64,000 nt of DNA from Thiobacillus denitrificans DSM 12475 (GCF_000376425.1 NZ_AQWL01000001.1:52347-116346), one strand, 5' to 3'. Shown: positions 17,390-26,194, counted from the stretch's first letter. The notes: generated from the letters alone by a model not told the origin. A program made the numbers and translations.

Positions 17390-18913
17390 ATGACGCTCTA
17401 CACCACGGACTACCTGGAGTATTACCTGACCCTGGTGGCTTGGGTGGTCAACAACGGCATCTGGAGCATTCTCGTGGCCAGCGGCGTGTTAGCGCTGCCG
17501 TTCGTGGCCATCGTGATCCAGGAATGGCTCAAGGCCCGCAGCGAAGGTGCGGACGAAGGCAACAAGGGCGTGCTGTCGTCGATGCGCATCGAGAACCGGG
17601 TGTGGGTGGCGATCGTGGTCATCATGTTCGCCGGCATCCCGTTCATCCCGGTGGATCTCGCCACGATCAAGTTCGACACCACGCGCTCCGCGCAATGCCA
17701 GGTCAACGTCCCGCTGCCCAACGACACGGGCTGGTCCAACGTCTACACGGCACTCAACGACCAGAGCGCGCTGGTGCCGGTGTGGTGGTTCTTCATGCAC
17801 GCGCTGTCGAAAGCCGTGACGGGCTCCGCGGTGGCGGCGATTCCCTGCGGCACGGACCTGCGTCAGATTCGCATGGATGTGGATGCCACGCGCATCGACG
17901 ACCCGGTGCTGGCACAGGAGGTCGCCGACTTCACGCACGACTGCTACGGGCCGTCGCGCGCCAAGCTGTTCATGAACCGGCCGACGCTCTCCGACGAGCA
18001 GATGAACGACGTCACCTGGATCGGGTCGAGTTACTTCCTCGACACGCCCGGCTTCTATGACACCTATCGCGCCAAGACCCCACGCACGGCCTGGCCCTAC
18101 GACGCGACCCGCGATGCGGGTCTGGCACAGGTGGACAGCGGCGGCGGCTATCCATCCTGCCGGCAGTGGTGGGCCGATGGCGGCCAGGGACTGCGCAGCC
18201 GGCTGCTGGCACAGGTCGACCCGGACCTGCTGACTCGCATCGGGCGCTGGGTGGGCTTCCTGTCGCAGAGCGAGGTCAATGACTCGGTGATCCGCGCCGT
18301 GGTCGCGCCGAGGCAGCAGAAGATGAACCAGGGCGCCGTCTACACCGACTACGGCGGCCAGATCGACAAGACGCTGCCGAACATCGTCACGCGCGGCGCG
18401 AGCGACCTGGGTCTGACCGTCGGTTCGCTGGGCTTCTTTCCTGCGATGGACGTGGTGCGCCAGGCGCTGCCGATGGTGCTGACCATGCTCAAGATGGCGC
18501 TCGTCATCTGCATCCCGCTGGTGCTGCTGATCGGCACCTACGACCTGAAGACGGTGGTGACGGTGAGCTGCGTCCAGTTCGCGCTGTTCTTCGTGGACTT
18601 CTGGTTCCAGCTCGCGCGCTGGATCGACAGCACGATCCTGGATGCGCTCTACGGCTGGGGGTTTGGCGCGGACAGGCCTCACACGAACTTCGATCCGTTG
18701 ATCGGTTTGAACAACGCCTTTGGCGACATGTTGCTGAACTTCGTCATGGCGATGATGTTCATCGTGCTGCCGACGTTTTGGGTCATGGCATTGGCTTGGG
18801 CAGGCGTTCGCACGGGAAATATCGTGCAGGGGTTGTCCACCGCCACCTCGGACGCCAAGGGCGCTGGGGGGCGTGGCGCTGGTATGGCAATGAGCGCCGT
18901 ATCGAAGAAGTGA
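17390..18913 (+). CDS. traG: TraG N-terminal domain protein, mating-pair stabilisation
   Basis: A 507-residue polytopic membrane protein. It has hydrophobic segments near residues 12-40 and 67-90 and a cluster in the C-terminal part (about 340-480), with a soluble loop between. It matches TraG-N (F-plasmid TraG type, mating-pair stabilisation and possibly entry exclusion), not the VirD4-type coupling ATPase also called TraG; no Walker motifs are present. It ends the transfer operon, and a convergent DUF3742 gene follows after seven bases. Confidence 0.9.
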   Translation: MTLYTTDYLEYYLTLVAWVVNNGIWSILVASGVLALPFVAIVIQEWLKARSEGADEGNKGVLSSMRIENRVWVAIVVIMFAGIPFIPVDLATIKFDTTRSAQCQVNVPLPNDTGWSNVYTALNDQSALVPVWWFFMHALSKAVTGSAVAAIPCGTDLRQIRMDVDATRIDDPVLAQEVADFTHDCYGPSRAKLFMNRPTLSDEQMNDVTWIGSSYFLDTPGFYDTYRAKTPRTAWPYDATRDAGLAQVDSGGGYPSCRQWWADGGQGLRSRLLAQVDPDLLTRIGRWVGFLSQSEVNDSVIRAVVAPRQQKMNQGAVYTDYGGQIDKTLPNIVTRGASDLGLTVGSLGFFPAMDVVRQALPMVLTMLKMALVICIPLVLLIGTYDLKTVVTVSCVQFALFFVDFWFQLARWIDSTILDALYGWGFGADRPHTNFDPLIGLNNAFGDMLLNFVMAMMFIVLPTFWVMALAWAGVRTGNIVQGLSTATSDAKGAGGRGAGMAMSAVSKK

Positions 18914-18920
18914 CCGCCGT

Positions 18921-19292
18921 TCAGTCGTCGTCGGTCACATGCGGGTCGATGCGCCAGTCGCTCTTGTCATAAAGCCCGAAGCCGTTGGGGCCTTCCCTCC
19001 ACTCGGGTTGCGGTTCCTCTTGATCAGGGTCGTCGTGCTGCACGAGCCATGCAGCAGTCACCGCAAAGGCGAGCAGCAGGGCCAGCCAGAACGCGGAGTA
19101 GAGCAGCGCACCGAGCACGGCGAGCTTGACGATCCAGAGCACCGCCGTCGCCGCGCCCGCAGGCACCCCGCGCGTCACCAGCCAGCCGGCGACACGCTGC
19201 TCGCGGCGCAGGTATCCACGCCAGGCACGGCCAGCCCCCCGGCCCAGCCGGTGGCTCCAGCGCCCGTTGTGCGTGTTGGCGGTCATGCTCAT
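18921..19292 (-). CDS. DUF3742 family protein
   Basis: A 123-residue minus-strand protein. A basic N-terminus (RLGRGAGRAWRGYLRREQR) precedes hydrophobic segments at about residues 46-84 and an acidic, Trp-containing tail ending HVTDDD. DUF3742 genes lie beside TraG in this ICE family; function is unknown. The start is ATG 19292. A longer frame begins at 19355 but its first 21 residues look non-coding. It is convergent with traG and divergent from abiEi. Confidence 0.8.
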   Translation of the reverse strand: MSMTANTHNGRWSHRLGRGAGRAWRGYLRREQRVAGWLVTRGVPAGAATAVLWIVKLAVLGALLYSAFWLALLLAFAVTAAWLVQHDDPDQEEPQPEWREGPNGFGLYDKSDWRIDPHVTDDD

Positions 19293-19412
19293 ATGCCTCG
19301 GCTTCAGTGGTGCCTCACCTCGCGGAGCGGCCGGTCGTGGCCTGCCCTCCAGCATAGACCGCGATCAGGAGGGCGGGTTGCGCCCGGCAGAGCCGGGTTG
19401 GCTCGGGTCGTA

Positions 19413-19516
19413 GGTCGATTAGATTATGCACAACAAATCAAACCTTATGCTACTTTCCATGCACGTTCTTGCAATGGCTCTAGGGGTCGATTGGATTCTG
19501 TGTTATTTTTATAACA
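19413..19516 (+). promoter_or_regulatory. Probable AbiEi autoregulatory operator region
   Basis: A 16-base direct repeat (GGTCGATTAGATTATG at 19413-19428 and GGTCGATTGGATTCTG at 19485-19500; 14/16 identical) is followed by a perfect inverted repeat (TGTTAT-TTTT-ATAACA, 19501-19516) that ends on the A of the abiEi start codon. AbiEi antitoxins are known to repress their own operon by binding repeats in the promoter, so these are the likely sites. Confidence 0.55.
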
Positions 19517-20274
19517 TGGATCGAAATTCTCGGCACCAGGTAATCAAGCGACTGCAGGCGGGACTCTCCCGTGGGGCGCCGTTCGACCTTGCCACCCTGA
19601 GCCAGTTCGGGGTGTCGCCCCAGCTCGCCGCCCACTATGCCGACGGCGGGTGGCTCGTGCGCCTGGCCCATGGCGTCTATGCCTTCCCGAACGATGAGTT
19701 CGGGGTCTACGGTGCGCTGAAGTTCCTGCAACAGCGTGTGCCCGGCCTGCACGTCGGCGGCAAGAGCGCCCTGGCCCTGCAGGGTGTGCGGCACAACCTG
19801 GGCAGCCGGGAGACGCTGGTGCTGTGGGGCGACGGTCGTTTCGCGTTGCCGGCCTGGTTCACCTCGCGCTTTCCGGCCCGCTACGTCCACGCCCGCCTGT
19901 TCGACTGGCCGGACACGACGCTGGCCAGCAAGACCCTGACCACGCCGCCTGGCCTGCCCGAGGATCTGCGGGTGGCTGCCTCCGAGCGTGCCGTTCTGGA
20001 GCTGCTGTACGAAGCCGGCGTCAAGCAGAGCCTCGAAGAGGCCCGCAACCTCTTCGATGGACTGCGTTCCCCCCGCAAGGACTTGCTCGGACAACTGCTG
20101 TCCTGCTGCGCCAGCGTGAAGGCCGTGCGCCTGTTCCTCACCTGGGCGCGCGAGACCAGCCTCGTGGATGTCGATGCCCTGCTGGAGCAGTACCCGGTTC
20201 GCACCGGCAGCAACACGCGCTGGATGAGCCGGCTCGATGACGGCACCTTGCTAAGCCTGAGACCTCATGGATAA
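19516..20274 (+). CDS. abiEi: Type IV antitoxin AbiEi family transcriptional regulator
   Basis: A 252-residue protein with an N-terminal winged-helix region (residues about 1-60, ending in a GWLVRLAHGVYAF wing) and the AbiEi C-terminal antitoxin domain. It neutralises the AbiEii nucleotidyltransferase and represses the operon. The start is ATG 19516; the frame is open to 19426 but the extra 30 residues are atypical. It overlaps abiEii by eight bases. Such modules can act in abortive infection and in stabilising mobile elements. Confidence 0.88.
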   Translation: MDRNSRHQVIKRLQAGLSRGAPFDLATLSQFGVSPQLAAHYADGGWLVRLAHGVYAFPNDEFGVYGALKFLQQRVPGLHVGGKSALALQGVRHNLGSRETLVLWGDGRFALPAWFTSRFPARYVHARLFDWPDTTLASKTLTTPPGLPEDLRVAASERAVLELLYEAGVKQSLEEARNLFDGLRSPRKDLLGQLLSCCASVKAVRLFLTWARETSLVDVDALLEQYPVRTGSNTRWMSRLDDGTLLSLRPHG

Positions 20275-21187
20275 GACCTACGCGGACACCGTTCGCCTGC
20301 TGCTGGCCGTCGCGCCCGACGTGTTCGCCAACCACATCTTCGCCATGAAGGGCGGCACGGCCATCAACCTCTTCGTGCGGGACATGCCGCGCCTGTCGGT
20401 GGACATCGACGTGGTGTACCTCCCGTGGCAGACGCCGCGCGACGAAGCGCTGCAAGCCATCAACCAGGAGCTGGCCGCCATCGCCACGCGTGTTGTACCG
20501 CTGGGCGTGCAGACACGCCTGGTTCGCGCCAAGGACCTGGGGGACACCAAGCTGATCGTCGAGAACGACGCCCACCAGGTGAAGATCGAGGTCAACGTCG
20601 TGTTCCGAGGCAGTGTGCTGCCCGTCGAGCGGCGGCCGCTGAGCGCCAGGACCAGCGATCTGTTCGGCGTCGAGTTCGAGCTGCCGGTTCTGGCACCGGA
20701 CGAGCTGTACGCCAGCAAGCTGGTGGCCGCGCTGGATCGGCAGCACCCCCGCGACCTGTTCGACGTGTGGCAGCTCTTTGAGTCGGGCGGCATCAGCGAC
20801 GGCATGGTCGAGTGCTTCGTGATCTATCTGGCGGGCCACAACCGGCCGCCCCACGAAGTGCTGTTCGGCAACGACAAGGACATCGCCGGCGAGTACGAGC
20901 GGGCCTTTGTCGGCATGACCGAAGTGGACTGCTCCCTGGAGACACTGCTCGACGCTCGCGCCAGGATGCGGCGCGAGCTGCCACAGCGACTGAGCACCGC
21001 GCACAAGCAGTTTCTGAGCGGGCTGGCGCGCGCAGAACCGGACTGGTCGCTGGTGCAGTGCCAGCACGCCGCGCAACTGCCGGCACTGCGCTGGAAGCTC
21101 GCCAATCTCGAAACCTTCCGCAAGCGCCGTCCCGACGACTTCGCAGCGCAATCCGCCGCCCTCGACACCGGCTTGGGCCAGAGCTGA
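20267..21187 (+). CDS. abiEii: Nucleotidyltransferase toxin AbiEii/AbiGii family
   Basis: A 306-residue toxin of the AbiEii family. It carries KGGTAINLF at residues 28-36 and SVDIDVVY near 45-52, the nucleotidyltransferase G-G/S and D-x-D motifs. A later conserved K (YASKLVAALDR) and D (HPRDLFDVW) follow, as in the four-motif AbiEii pattern. It likely modifies RNA using a nucleotide substrate, causing growth arrest unless AbiEi is present. All recognised motifs are intact, so it is probably active. Confidence 0.88.
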   Translation: MDKTYADTVRLLLAVAPDVFANHIFAMKGGTAINLFVRDMPRLSVDIDVVYLPWQTPRDEALQAINQELAAIATRVVPLGVQTRLVRAKDLGDTKLIVENDAHQVKIEVNVVFRGSVLPVERRPLSARTSDLFGVEFELPVLAPDELYASKLVAALDRQHPRDLFDVWQLFESGGISDGMVECFVIYLAGHNRPPHEVLFGNDKDIAGEYERAFVGMTEVDCSLETLLDARARMRRELPQRLSTAHKQFLSGLARAEPDWSLVQCQHAAQLPALRWKLANLETFRKRRPDDFAAQSAALDTGLGQS

Positions 21188-21254
21188 CGAACATCCCGCA
21201 GCGCCCCACTTGCCGGGATTGCCCCATGCCGCATTCATCGTGGCACCCGCGCAG

Positions 21255-21365
21255 CAGCGGCCCTATACCCAAAGGCTTCCGACAAAGGCCAAAGGGCTGA
21301 GAAGGGGCAAAGGAAGGGCGCCAAGGGGAAAGGCCCTATCCTGAAAAGGCCAAAAGGCGCCCCTG
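21255..21365 (+). other. Candidate oriT/relaxase-binding repeats upstream of the MobH relaxase
   Basis: A purine-rich 110-bp stretch just before the relaxase start contains two related direct repeats: GGCCCTAT-x(5/6)-AAAGGC at 21259 and 21332, and AAAGGCCAAARGGC at 21284 and 21345 (13/14). An inverted repeat (GGGCGCC 21316-21322, GGCGCCC 21356-21362) flanks one set. Iterated and inverted repeats beside a relaxase gene are typical of oriT regions. No nick site can be assigned. Confidence 0.4.
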
Positions 21366-21390
21366 AGCAGCCCGTCATCCGGGGTTCGCC

Positions 21391-23235
21391 ATGCTCTCGC
21401 TGTTCCAGCGCAAACGGGTGCCACCCACCGCCGGCACACCGCCCACCTCCGGCATCGAAACTCCAAAAGGGTCGATGCGGCCGGAGTCGGCCGCATCGCT
21501 GCTGGCCACGCCGCGCCGGCAGAAACTGCTGGAACACATCTGGCAGCGCACATCGCTCTCACGCCGACAGTTCGCCGCGCTCTACCTCGCCCCACTGGAG
21601 CGCTACGCCGAGCTGGTCCAGCAGTTCCCGGCCTCCGAGAACCACCACCACGCCTATCCGGGCGGCATGCTGGACCACGGTCTGGAGATCGTCGCCTATG
21701 CGCTGAAGCTGCGGCAGTCATACCTGCTGCCTGCGGGCGTCACGCCGGAGGCACAGGCGGCCCAGGCCGAAGCCTGGACCGCAGGCACGGCCTACGCGGC
21801 CCTGCTGCACGACATCGGCAAGATTGCGGTCGATCTGCACGTCGAGCATGCCGACGGCAGCGTCTGGCATCCCTGGCACGGCCCACTGCGAAAGCCCTAC
21901 CGCTTCCGTTACCGAAAGGAGCGCGAGTACCGCCTGCACAGCGCCGCCACCGGGCTGCTCTACGTGCGCCTTCTCGATCGGGACATCTTCGACTGGCTCA
22001 GCGGCTATCCCGACCTCTGGGCCGCGCTGCTGTACGTGCTGGCCGGCCAGTACGAGCACGCCGGCACGCTCGGCGAGCTGGTCGTGCAGGCTGACCAGGC
22101 ATCGGTCGCCCAGGAACTCGGCGGCGATCCCAGCAAGGCGCTGGTGGCGCCCAAGCATGCGCTGCAACGCAAATTGCTCGACGGCTTGCGCTACCTGCTC
22201 AAGGAAGCGTTCAAGCTGAACCAGGCCGGCCCGGCGGACGGTTGGCTGACCCAGGACGCCTTGTGGCTGGTGAGCAAGACCGTCTCCGACAAGCTGCGCG
22301 CACATCTGCTGTCGCAAGGCATCGACGGCATTCCGGCGAGCAATACGGCGGTGTTCAACGTGCTGCAGGATCACGGCATCGTGCAACCAACGCCGGATGG
22401 CAAGGCGATCTGGAAGGCTACTGTCACCAGCGACGCCGGCTGGTCGCACGCCTTCACCTTCCTGAAACTCTCGCCGGCGATGATCTGGGATGCGGCCGAC
22501 CGGCCGGCGCCGTTCGCAGGCCGTGTGCAGATCGAAGAGGAACAGGCGGAGCCGACGCCGCCGGCGGTGGCCGATGGGCCGCGCGCGGAAGGCATCGAGG
22601 CTGCATCCGCGAGCACGGCGCCGATCGCATCCGCAGCCATGGACACCGGCGTGGCCGCGCTGCTCGACCTGCTGGGCGACTCCGCTCCACCCACGGCACC
22701 GGAGATCCCGAGTTCCCCTGTTGCCGAGCCCGAGCCGGCCCCTTCGACCGTGCCCCCGCCGCAGATGAGCCTCGCGCCTTCCCAGGATCGCACGGAGCCC
22801 TCCGGGGCGCACTTCATGGCCTGGCTGCGTCAGAGCGTCCAGACGCGCAAGCTCATCATCAACGACGCCAAGGCCCTGGTGCATACCGTCGCCGGTACGA
22901 CCTATCTCGTCAGCCCCGGCGTGTTCCAGCGCTACGCGCAGGAGTACCTTCAAGTCGCCGCGCTAGCCAAGCAGGAGAAGCTGGAGGGGTGGCAGTGGGT
23001 GCAGAAACGCTTCGAGAAGCTGGGACAGCACCGCAAGCAGCCGAGCGGGCTGAACATCTGGACCTGCGAAGTCACGGGGCCGCGCAAGTCGCGCCGGCTG
23101 CACGGCTACCTGCTCGCCAGCCCGGATGCGCTGTTCCAGGAGACGCCGCCAGACAACCCATACCTGCGGCTCGTCAACGAGGCCGCAAAGCGCGAAGATT
23201 CAGCCCTTGGGGGCAAGGACGACGATCAGGCGTAG
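21391..23235 (+). CDS. traI: MobH family relaxase TraI (TraI_2 / DUF1528)
   Basis: A 614-residue relaxase that nicks the ICE at oriT. The TraI_2 domain at the N-terminus carries HHH at residues 85-87, HG near 98-99 and an HD pair at 140-141 (LLHDIGK), the metal-binding set that defines MobH relaxases. A Pro/Ala/Glu-rich linker spans about residues 375-475. The C-terminal domain (about 478-590) matches the DUF1528 partner domain. The start is ATG 21391 in its own transcription unit after the AbiE operon. It faces the convergent XRE gene 26 bp away. Confidence 0.93.
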   Translation: MLSLFQRKRVPPTAGTPPTSGIETPKGSMRPESAASLLATPRRQKLLEHIWQRTSLSRRQFAALYLAPLERYAELVQQFPASENHHHAYPGGMLDHGLEIVAYALKLRQSYLLPAGVTPEAQAAQAEAWTAGTAYAALLHDIGKIAVDLHVEHADGSVWHPWHGPLRKPYRFRYRKEREYRLHSAATGLLYVRLLDRDIFDWLSGYPDLWAALLYVLAGQYEHAGTLGELVVQADQASVAQELGGDPSKALVAPKHALQRKLLDGLRYLLKEAFKLNQAGPADGWLTQDALWLVSKTVSDKLRAHLLSQGIDGIPASNTAVFNVLQDHGIVQPTPDGKAIWKATVTSDAGWSHAFTFLKLSPAMIWDAADRPAPFAGRVQIEEEQAEPTPPAVADGPRAEGIEAASASTAPIASAAMDTGVAALLDLLGDSAPPTAPEIPSSPVAEPEPAPSTVPPPQMSLAPSQDRTEPSGAHFMAWLRQSVQTRKLIINDAKALVHTVAGTTYLVSPGVFQRYAQEYLQVAALAKQEKLEGWQWVQKRFEKLGQHRKQPSGLNIWTCEVTGPRKSRRLHGYLLASPDALFQETPPDNPYLRLVNEAAKREDSALGGKDDDQA

Positions 23236-23261
23236 GCATGCGGCCGCTGTGCGGGCCGGCT

Positions 23262-23561
23262 TCAATCCGCGGATGGGGCCGACTCTGCCAGCTTGGCTTC
23301 GGTCAGAGTCATCAAGTGGGCGGAACTGCATTTCAGCGCACGGGCAATCTTGAGGATGAGAGGGAGCGTGGGGACATGCTCGCCGCGCTCGATCTTGCCC
23401 ATGTGCGACCGTTCGATGCCGGCCATGTGGGCCAGCGTTTCCTGAGCGATGCCCTGGTTGGTTCTTTCTTCCCGCACGGCAGCCCCAAACGCGATGGCTG
23501 GTTCCGCTTCGTAGGTAGTGGTGCCGGTGGGGCGGCCCCTTTGGATCGAACGCTTTGGCAT
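23262..23561 (-). CDS. XRE family helix-turn-helix regulator
   Basis: A 99-residue regulator. The HTH lies at about residues 27-80 (AVREERTNQGIAQETLAHMA, then IERSHMGKIERGEHVPTL), with an unstructured basic N-terminus and a short C-terminal tail. It probably represses the adjacent promoters. The start is placed at ATG 23561; TTG 23567 in the same frame is an alternative. It is divergent from the LysR-domain gene with a palindrome in the gap, and convergent with traI. Confidence 0.85.
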   Translation of the reverse strand: MPKRSIQRGRPTGTTTYEAEPAIAFGAAVREERTNQGIAQETLAHMAGIERSHMGKIERGEHVPTLPLILKIARALKCSSAHLMTLTEAKLAESAPSAD

Positions 23562-23598
23562 TGCCAAGAGCGTCGAACACGGTCACGATTTAAACCAC

Positions 23599-23610
23599 GT
23601 TAAACTTAAC
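23599..23610. promoter_or_regulatory. Palindromic operator candidate between the divergent regulators
   Basis: GTTAA-AC-TTAAC is a perfect inverted repeat at 23599-23610, and a similar TTTAAAC lies just upstream. It sits in the 105-bp gap between the XRE gene (leftward) and the LysR-domain gene (rightward). The XRE protein is the natural candidate ligand. Confidence 0.4.
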
Positions 23611-23666
23611 TCATCCAACGGCTTCGAGATCAGTTGCCACGAGTTCACCGCCTGGGGGAGCTGGAC

Positions 23667-24293
23667 GTGGAATCGAGTGACATCACCGCCGAAATTCGCA
23701 TGGCCGTCCTCGGCGAATGGGTGCCTCCCCAGCTCGCCGACGTGCTCGCCCTGCAGCGTGCCGAAGAGCCGGAGACTCATGCCGTCCTGGCCGGCTGGAC
23801 AGATCCCGGTCGAGGCGCGGAGCTGCCGGACGACGGCTTCGACTTCGCCTTGTCTGCGGTTTCCCGGCAGTGGCCTGGCTGGGTATGCGAACCGCTGTGG
23901 CATGACACGCTGGCGGTCGCCGTGGCCAAGCGCTCCCACCTGCTGGCCTACCGTGAAGTGCCGTGCGGTGAAGTGCTCAAGCAGCCCTTGATCTGCTCGC
24001 AGTCCACGGCCGATGAACCATGGCGCATGACCGTGCAGCGTGTGTTCGAGAACGCGCTGCAGGAGCGAGAGCAAGCGGTGGAGACATTCGATGTGGCGAT
24101 GACGTTGGTTGCCGCCGGGTACGGGATCGCCATTGCGCCTGCCGCGAGACTGGCGAGCTACCTACGCCGAGGCGTCGCCGTGCGGCCGCTGGCCGGCGCA
24201 CCAACGATCGTGATGGCTTACCTGCTCCGCCGCGATGCTTCCTTGTCGGACACCCAGGCAAGATTCGCCCGCCGCGCGCGCTTGGTGTCCTGA
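23667..24293 (+). CDS. Stand-alone LysR-type effector-binding domain protein
   Basis: A 208-residue protein matching only the ligand-binding half of LysR-type regulators: an RBD1 segment near residues 1-80, the crossover around PLWHDTLAVAVAKRSHL, and the RBD2 to RBD1 return with VAAGYGIAIAPA. No winged-helix DNA-binding domain is encoded upstream in any frame. The start is GTG 23667, supported by gggggag at 23654-23660; a TTG at 23634 is weaker. It may be a decayed regulator or a true HTH-less modulator. It lies between the XRE gene and the integrase. Confidence 0.75.
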   Translation: MESSDITAEIRMAVLGEWVPPQLADVLALQRAEEPETHAVLAGWTDPGRGAELPDDGFDFALSAVSRQWPGWVCEPLWHDTLAVAVAKRSHLLAYREVPCGEVLKQPLICSQSTADEPWRMTVQRVFENALQEREQAVETFDVAMTLVAAGYGIAIAPAARLASYLRRGVAVRPLAGAPTIVMAYLLRRDASLSDTQARFARRARLVS

Positions 24294-24340
24294 CAGACGC
24301 GCGGGGATCGCGGTTCCGCCACGATCCCGCATTCCTGCTG

Positions 24341-26194
24341 CTAGGCGACTCCGACTCGCAGCGGGGTCCATTCGCTTTCCTTCACGGCTGTGCTCACTGC
24401 CATGACGAGCTTGTCGAGATTGCTGGCCGTCACGCCCTCCAGTGCCGAACGCCCCCGCAGCATCGAGCGCGGTTGCAGCAGTGCATGGTAGAGCTGCCAA
24501 GGGTCCGCACCCCTGGTCAGCTTGAGGACGGACTGGATCAGCTCGTGCTTGAGTGGGTCGAGGTGCCAGTCCGGCACGCGCTGGCCGCGGTTGCCCACGT
24601 TCAACGCCAGCAAGTTGCCCGCCTTGATCTCGTAGCTGATCCACCTGCGGGACTTGCCCGCCATCTTGGCAAACGCCGCGACGGGAAGGTTGTGCGGCGC
24701 TTCGAAGACATCGAACAGTTCCATCCTCTCGCGCTGAATGTCCGAAGGCACCAGCGGCGCGGCCGATCGAGGGGGCGGAACCGCCGGCAGCCGATGTGTG
24801 GCGGCAGAAACCAACGGCATGGCGTCACCCGGCTTCGTCACCAGCAGGATTGGCGAAGCGGCAACCGGCGTGGAAGGTGCGCTTGCGGTTTGCTCATTCG
24901 GGAACGCGGGTACGCCTTCCAGATGCACGGTGAGCGGCATGCTGGCCGCCTCGACCTGGTTCTGCTCGAAGAGGTCGAGCCGATCGGCCCAGTCCTGCAT
25001 CATGCGGCGACGCTGCTCCACGTACTCGGCATGGTTGTAGGTCGCGCTGACCTTGTTGGGATCGACATGCGAGAGCTGTGCATCCACCCAGACCTTCGGG
25101 TAGCCGATCTCGTTGAGCGCAGTGGACATCGTGCCGCGGATGCCGTGTCCGGTCAGGCGTTCCTGATAGCCCATGCGCTTGAGCGCACCATTGAGCGTGT
25201 TCTCGCTGATGCGCTTCTTCAAGTCGCTGTCGTGCCGGAACAGGTGGCGCTGGGCCGGCTTGAACTCATCCAGCAGGTGCCGGACGATCTCCATGGCCTG
25301 AATCGACAGCGGCACGATGTAGGGCGGGATGTCCTTCGCCTGCTGCCGCTTCTTGCGCATATCCAACTGGAGTTGCTTCACGACGTCGGGCGGGATGATC
25401 CACAACCCACGGTCCAGATCGAATTGATCCGGCGTCGCCTGTCGCAGCTCTCCGGTTCGCACGCCGGTCAGCAGCAATAGCCGCAGCCCGAGCTGGGTCT
25501 GCCGCCTGCCGCGATAGCTGCGCAGCCGCTGCAACAGCTTCGGCAGCTCGGCCATGCGCAGGAACGGGTTGTGGTTGACGGGTGGCAGCGGCAGCGCCAC
25601 CACATCGAGATCGGAGGCAGGGTTCTGCTCCAGGCCCGGCACGATCACCAGCGCGTAGCGGAACAGTTGGTTGAACCACGTCCTGACTTTCTCGGCGACG
25701 GAGAGCGCCCTGCGCTTCTCGATCTTGGCGATCACCTCCAAGAGGTCGGGACGCTTGATCTCATAGACCGACCGCTTGCCCAAGGCGGGCAGCACATCCT
25801 TGTCGAAGATGCGCGGAAGTATCGAGAGGGTCGTCTGCCGGCCTTCCTTGAGGCTGAGCCCGCGATGCTTGAGCCACTTGCGATACACCGCCTCGAAGGT
25901 GTTTTCGTCGGCGAGCCGGACAGCGGTGCGCTTCTGCTTGCGGTGAACGCGAGGATTGGTGCCTTTGGCCAGCAGGGCGCGCGCTTCGTCGCGCAGGCTG
26001 CGGGCCTCGCGAAGCGTCACCTCCGGGTAGGTGCCGAGCGACATCCGCTTCTGCTTGCCCGCCCAGTAGTAGCGGAAGTGCCAAGTCCTGCCCCCTGCAG
26101 CCGTGACGGCCAGGGAGAGGCCATCCAAGTCAGGGAGGGTGTATGCCTTGCCAGTTGCCTTGGCCTGTCGAACGGCCAGGTCTGAGAGTGCCAT
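24341..26194 (-). CDS. int: P4-type tyrosine recombinase (ICE integrase, IntB13-like)
   Basis: A 617-residue site-specific recombinase that excises and integrates the ICE at tRNA-Gly. It has an N-terminal DUF4102 arm-binding domain (residues 1-85) and a central SAM-like domain. Catalytic residues are R246 (TGVRTGEL), H350-x-x-R353 (HGIRG), H376 and the nucleophile Y386 (in ATYNHAEY). A C-terminal extension of about 200 residues (420-617) is longer than P4 integrase but fits the about 650-residue IntB13 of ICEclc. ATG 26194 follows AGGAG with seven-base spacing; the in-frame ATG 26212 has none. Confidence 0.94.
   Translation of the reverse strand: MALSDLAVRQAKATGKAYTLPDLDGLSLAVTAAGGRTWHFRYYWAGKQKRMSLGTYPEVTLREARSLRDEARALLAKGTNPRVHRKQKRTAVRLADENTFEAVYRKWLKHRGLSLKEGRQTTLSILPRIFDKDVLPALGKRSVYEIKRPDLLEVIAKIEKRRALSVAEKVRTWFNQLFRYALVIVPGLEQNPASDLDVVALPLPPVNHNPFLRMAELPKLLQRLRSYRGRRQTQLGLRLLLLTGVRTGELRQATPDQFDLDRGLWIIPPDVVKQLQLDMRKKRQQAKDIPPYIVPLSIQAMEIVRHLLDEFKPAQRHLFRHDSDLKKRISENTLNGALKRMGYQERLTGHGIRGTMSTALNEIGYPKVWVDAQLSHVDPNKVSATYNHAEYVEQRRRMMQDWADRLDLFEQNQVEAASMPLTVHLEGVPAFPNEQTASAPSTPVAASPILLVTKPGDAMPLVSAATHRLPAVPPPRSAAPLVPSDIQRERMELFDVFEAPHNLPVAAFAKMAGKSRRWISYEIKAGNLLALNVGNRGQRVPDWHLDPLKHELIQSVLKLTRGADPWQLYHALLQPRSMLRGRSALEGVTASNLDKLVMAVSTAVKESEWTPLRVGVA

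Noticed and set aside
23126..23603. Plus-strand frames across the end of traI and the XRE gene
   Set aside because: They are antisense or out of frame to traI and to the XRE HTH, which have clear domain matches.
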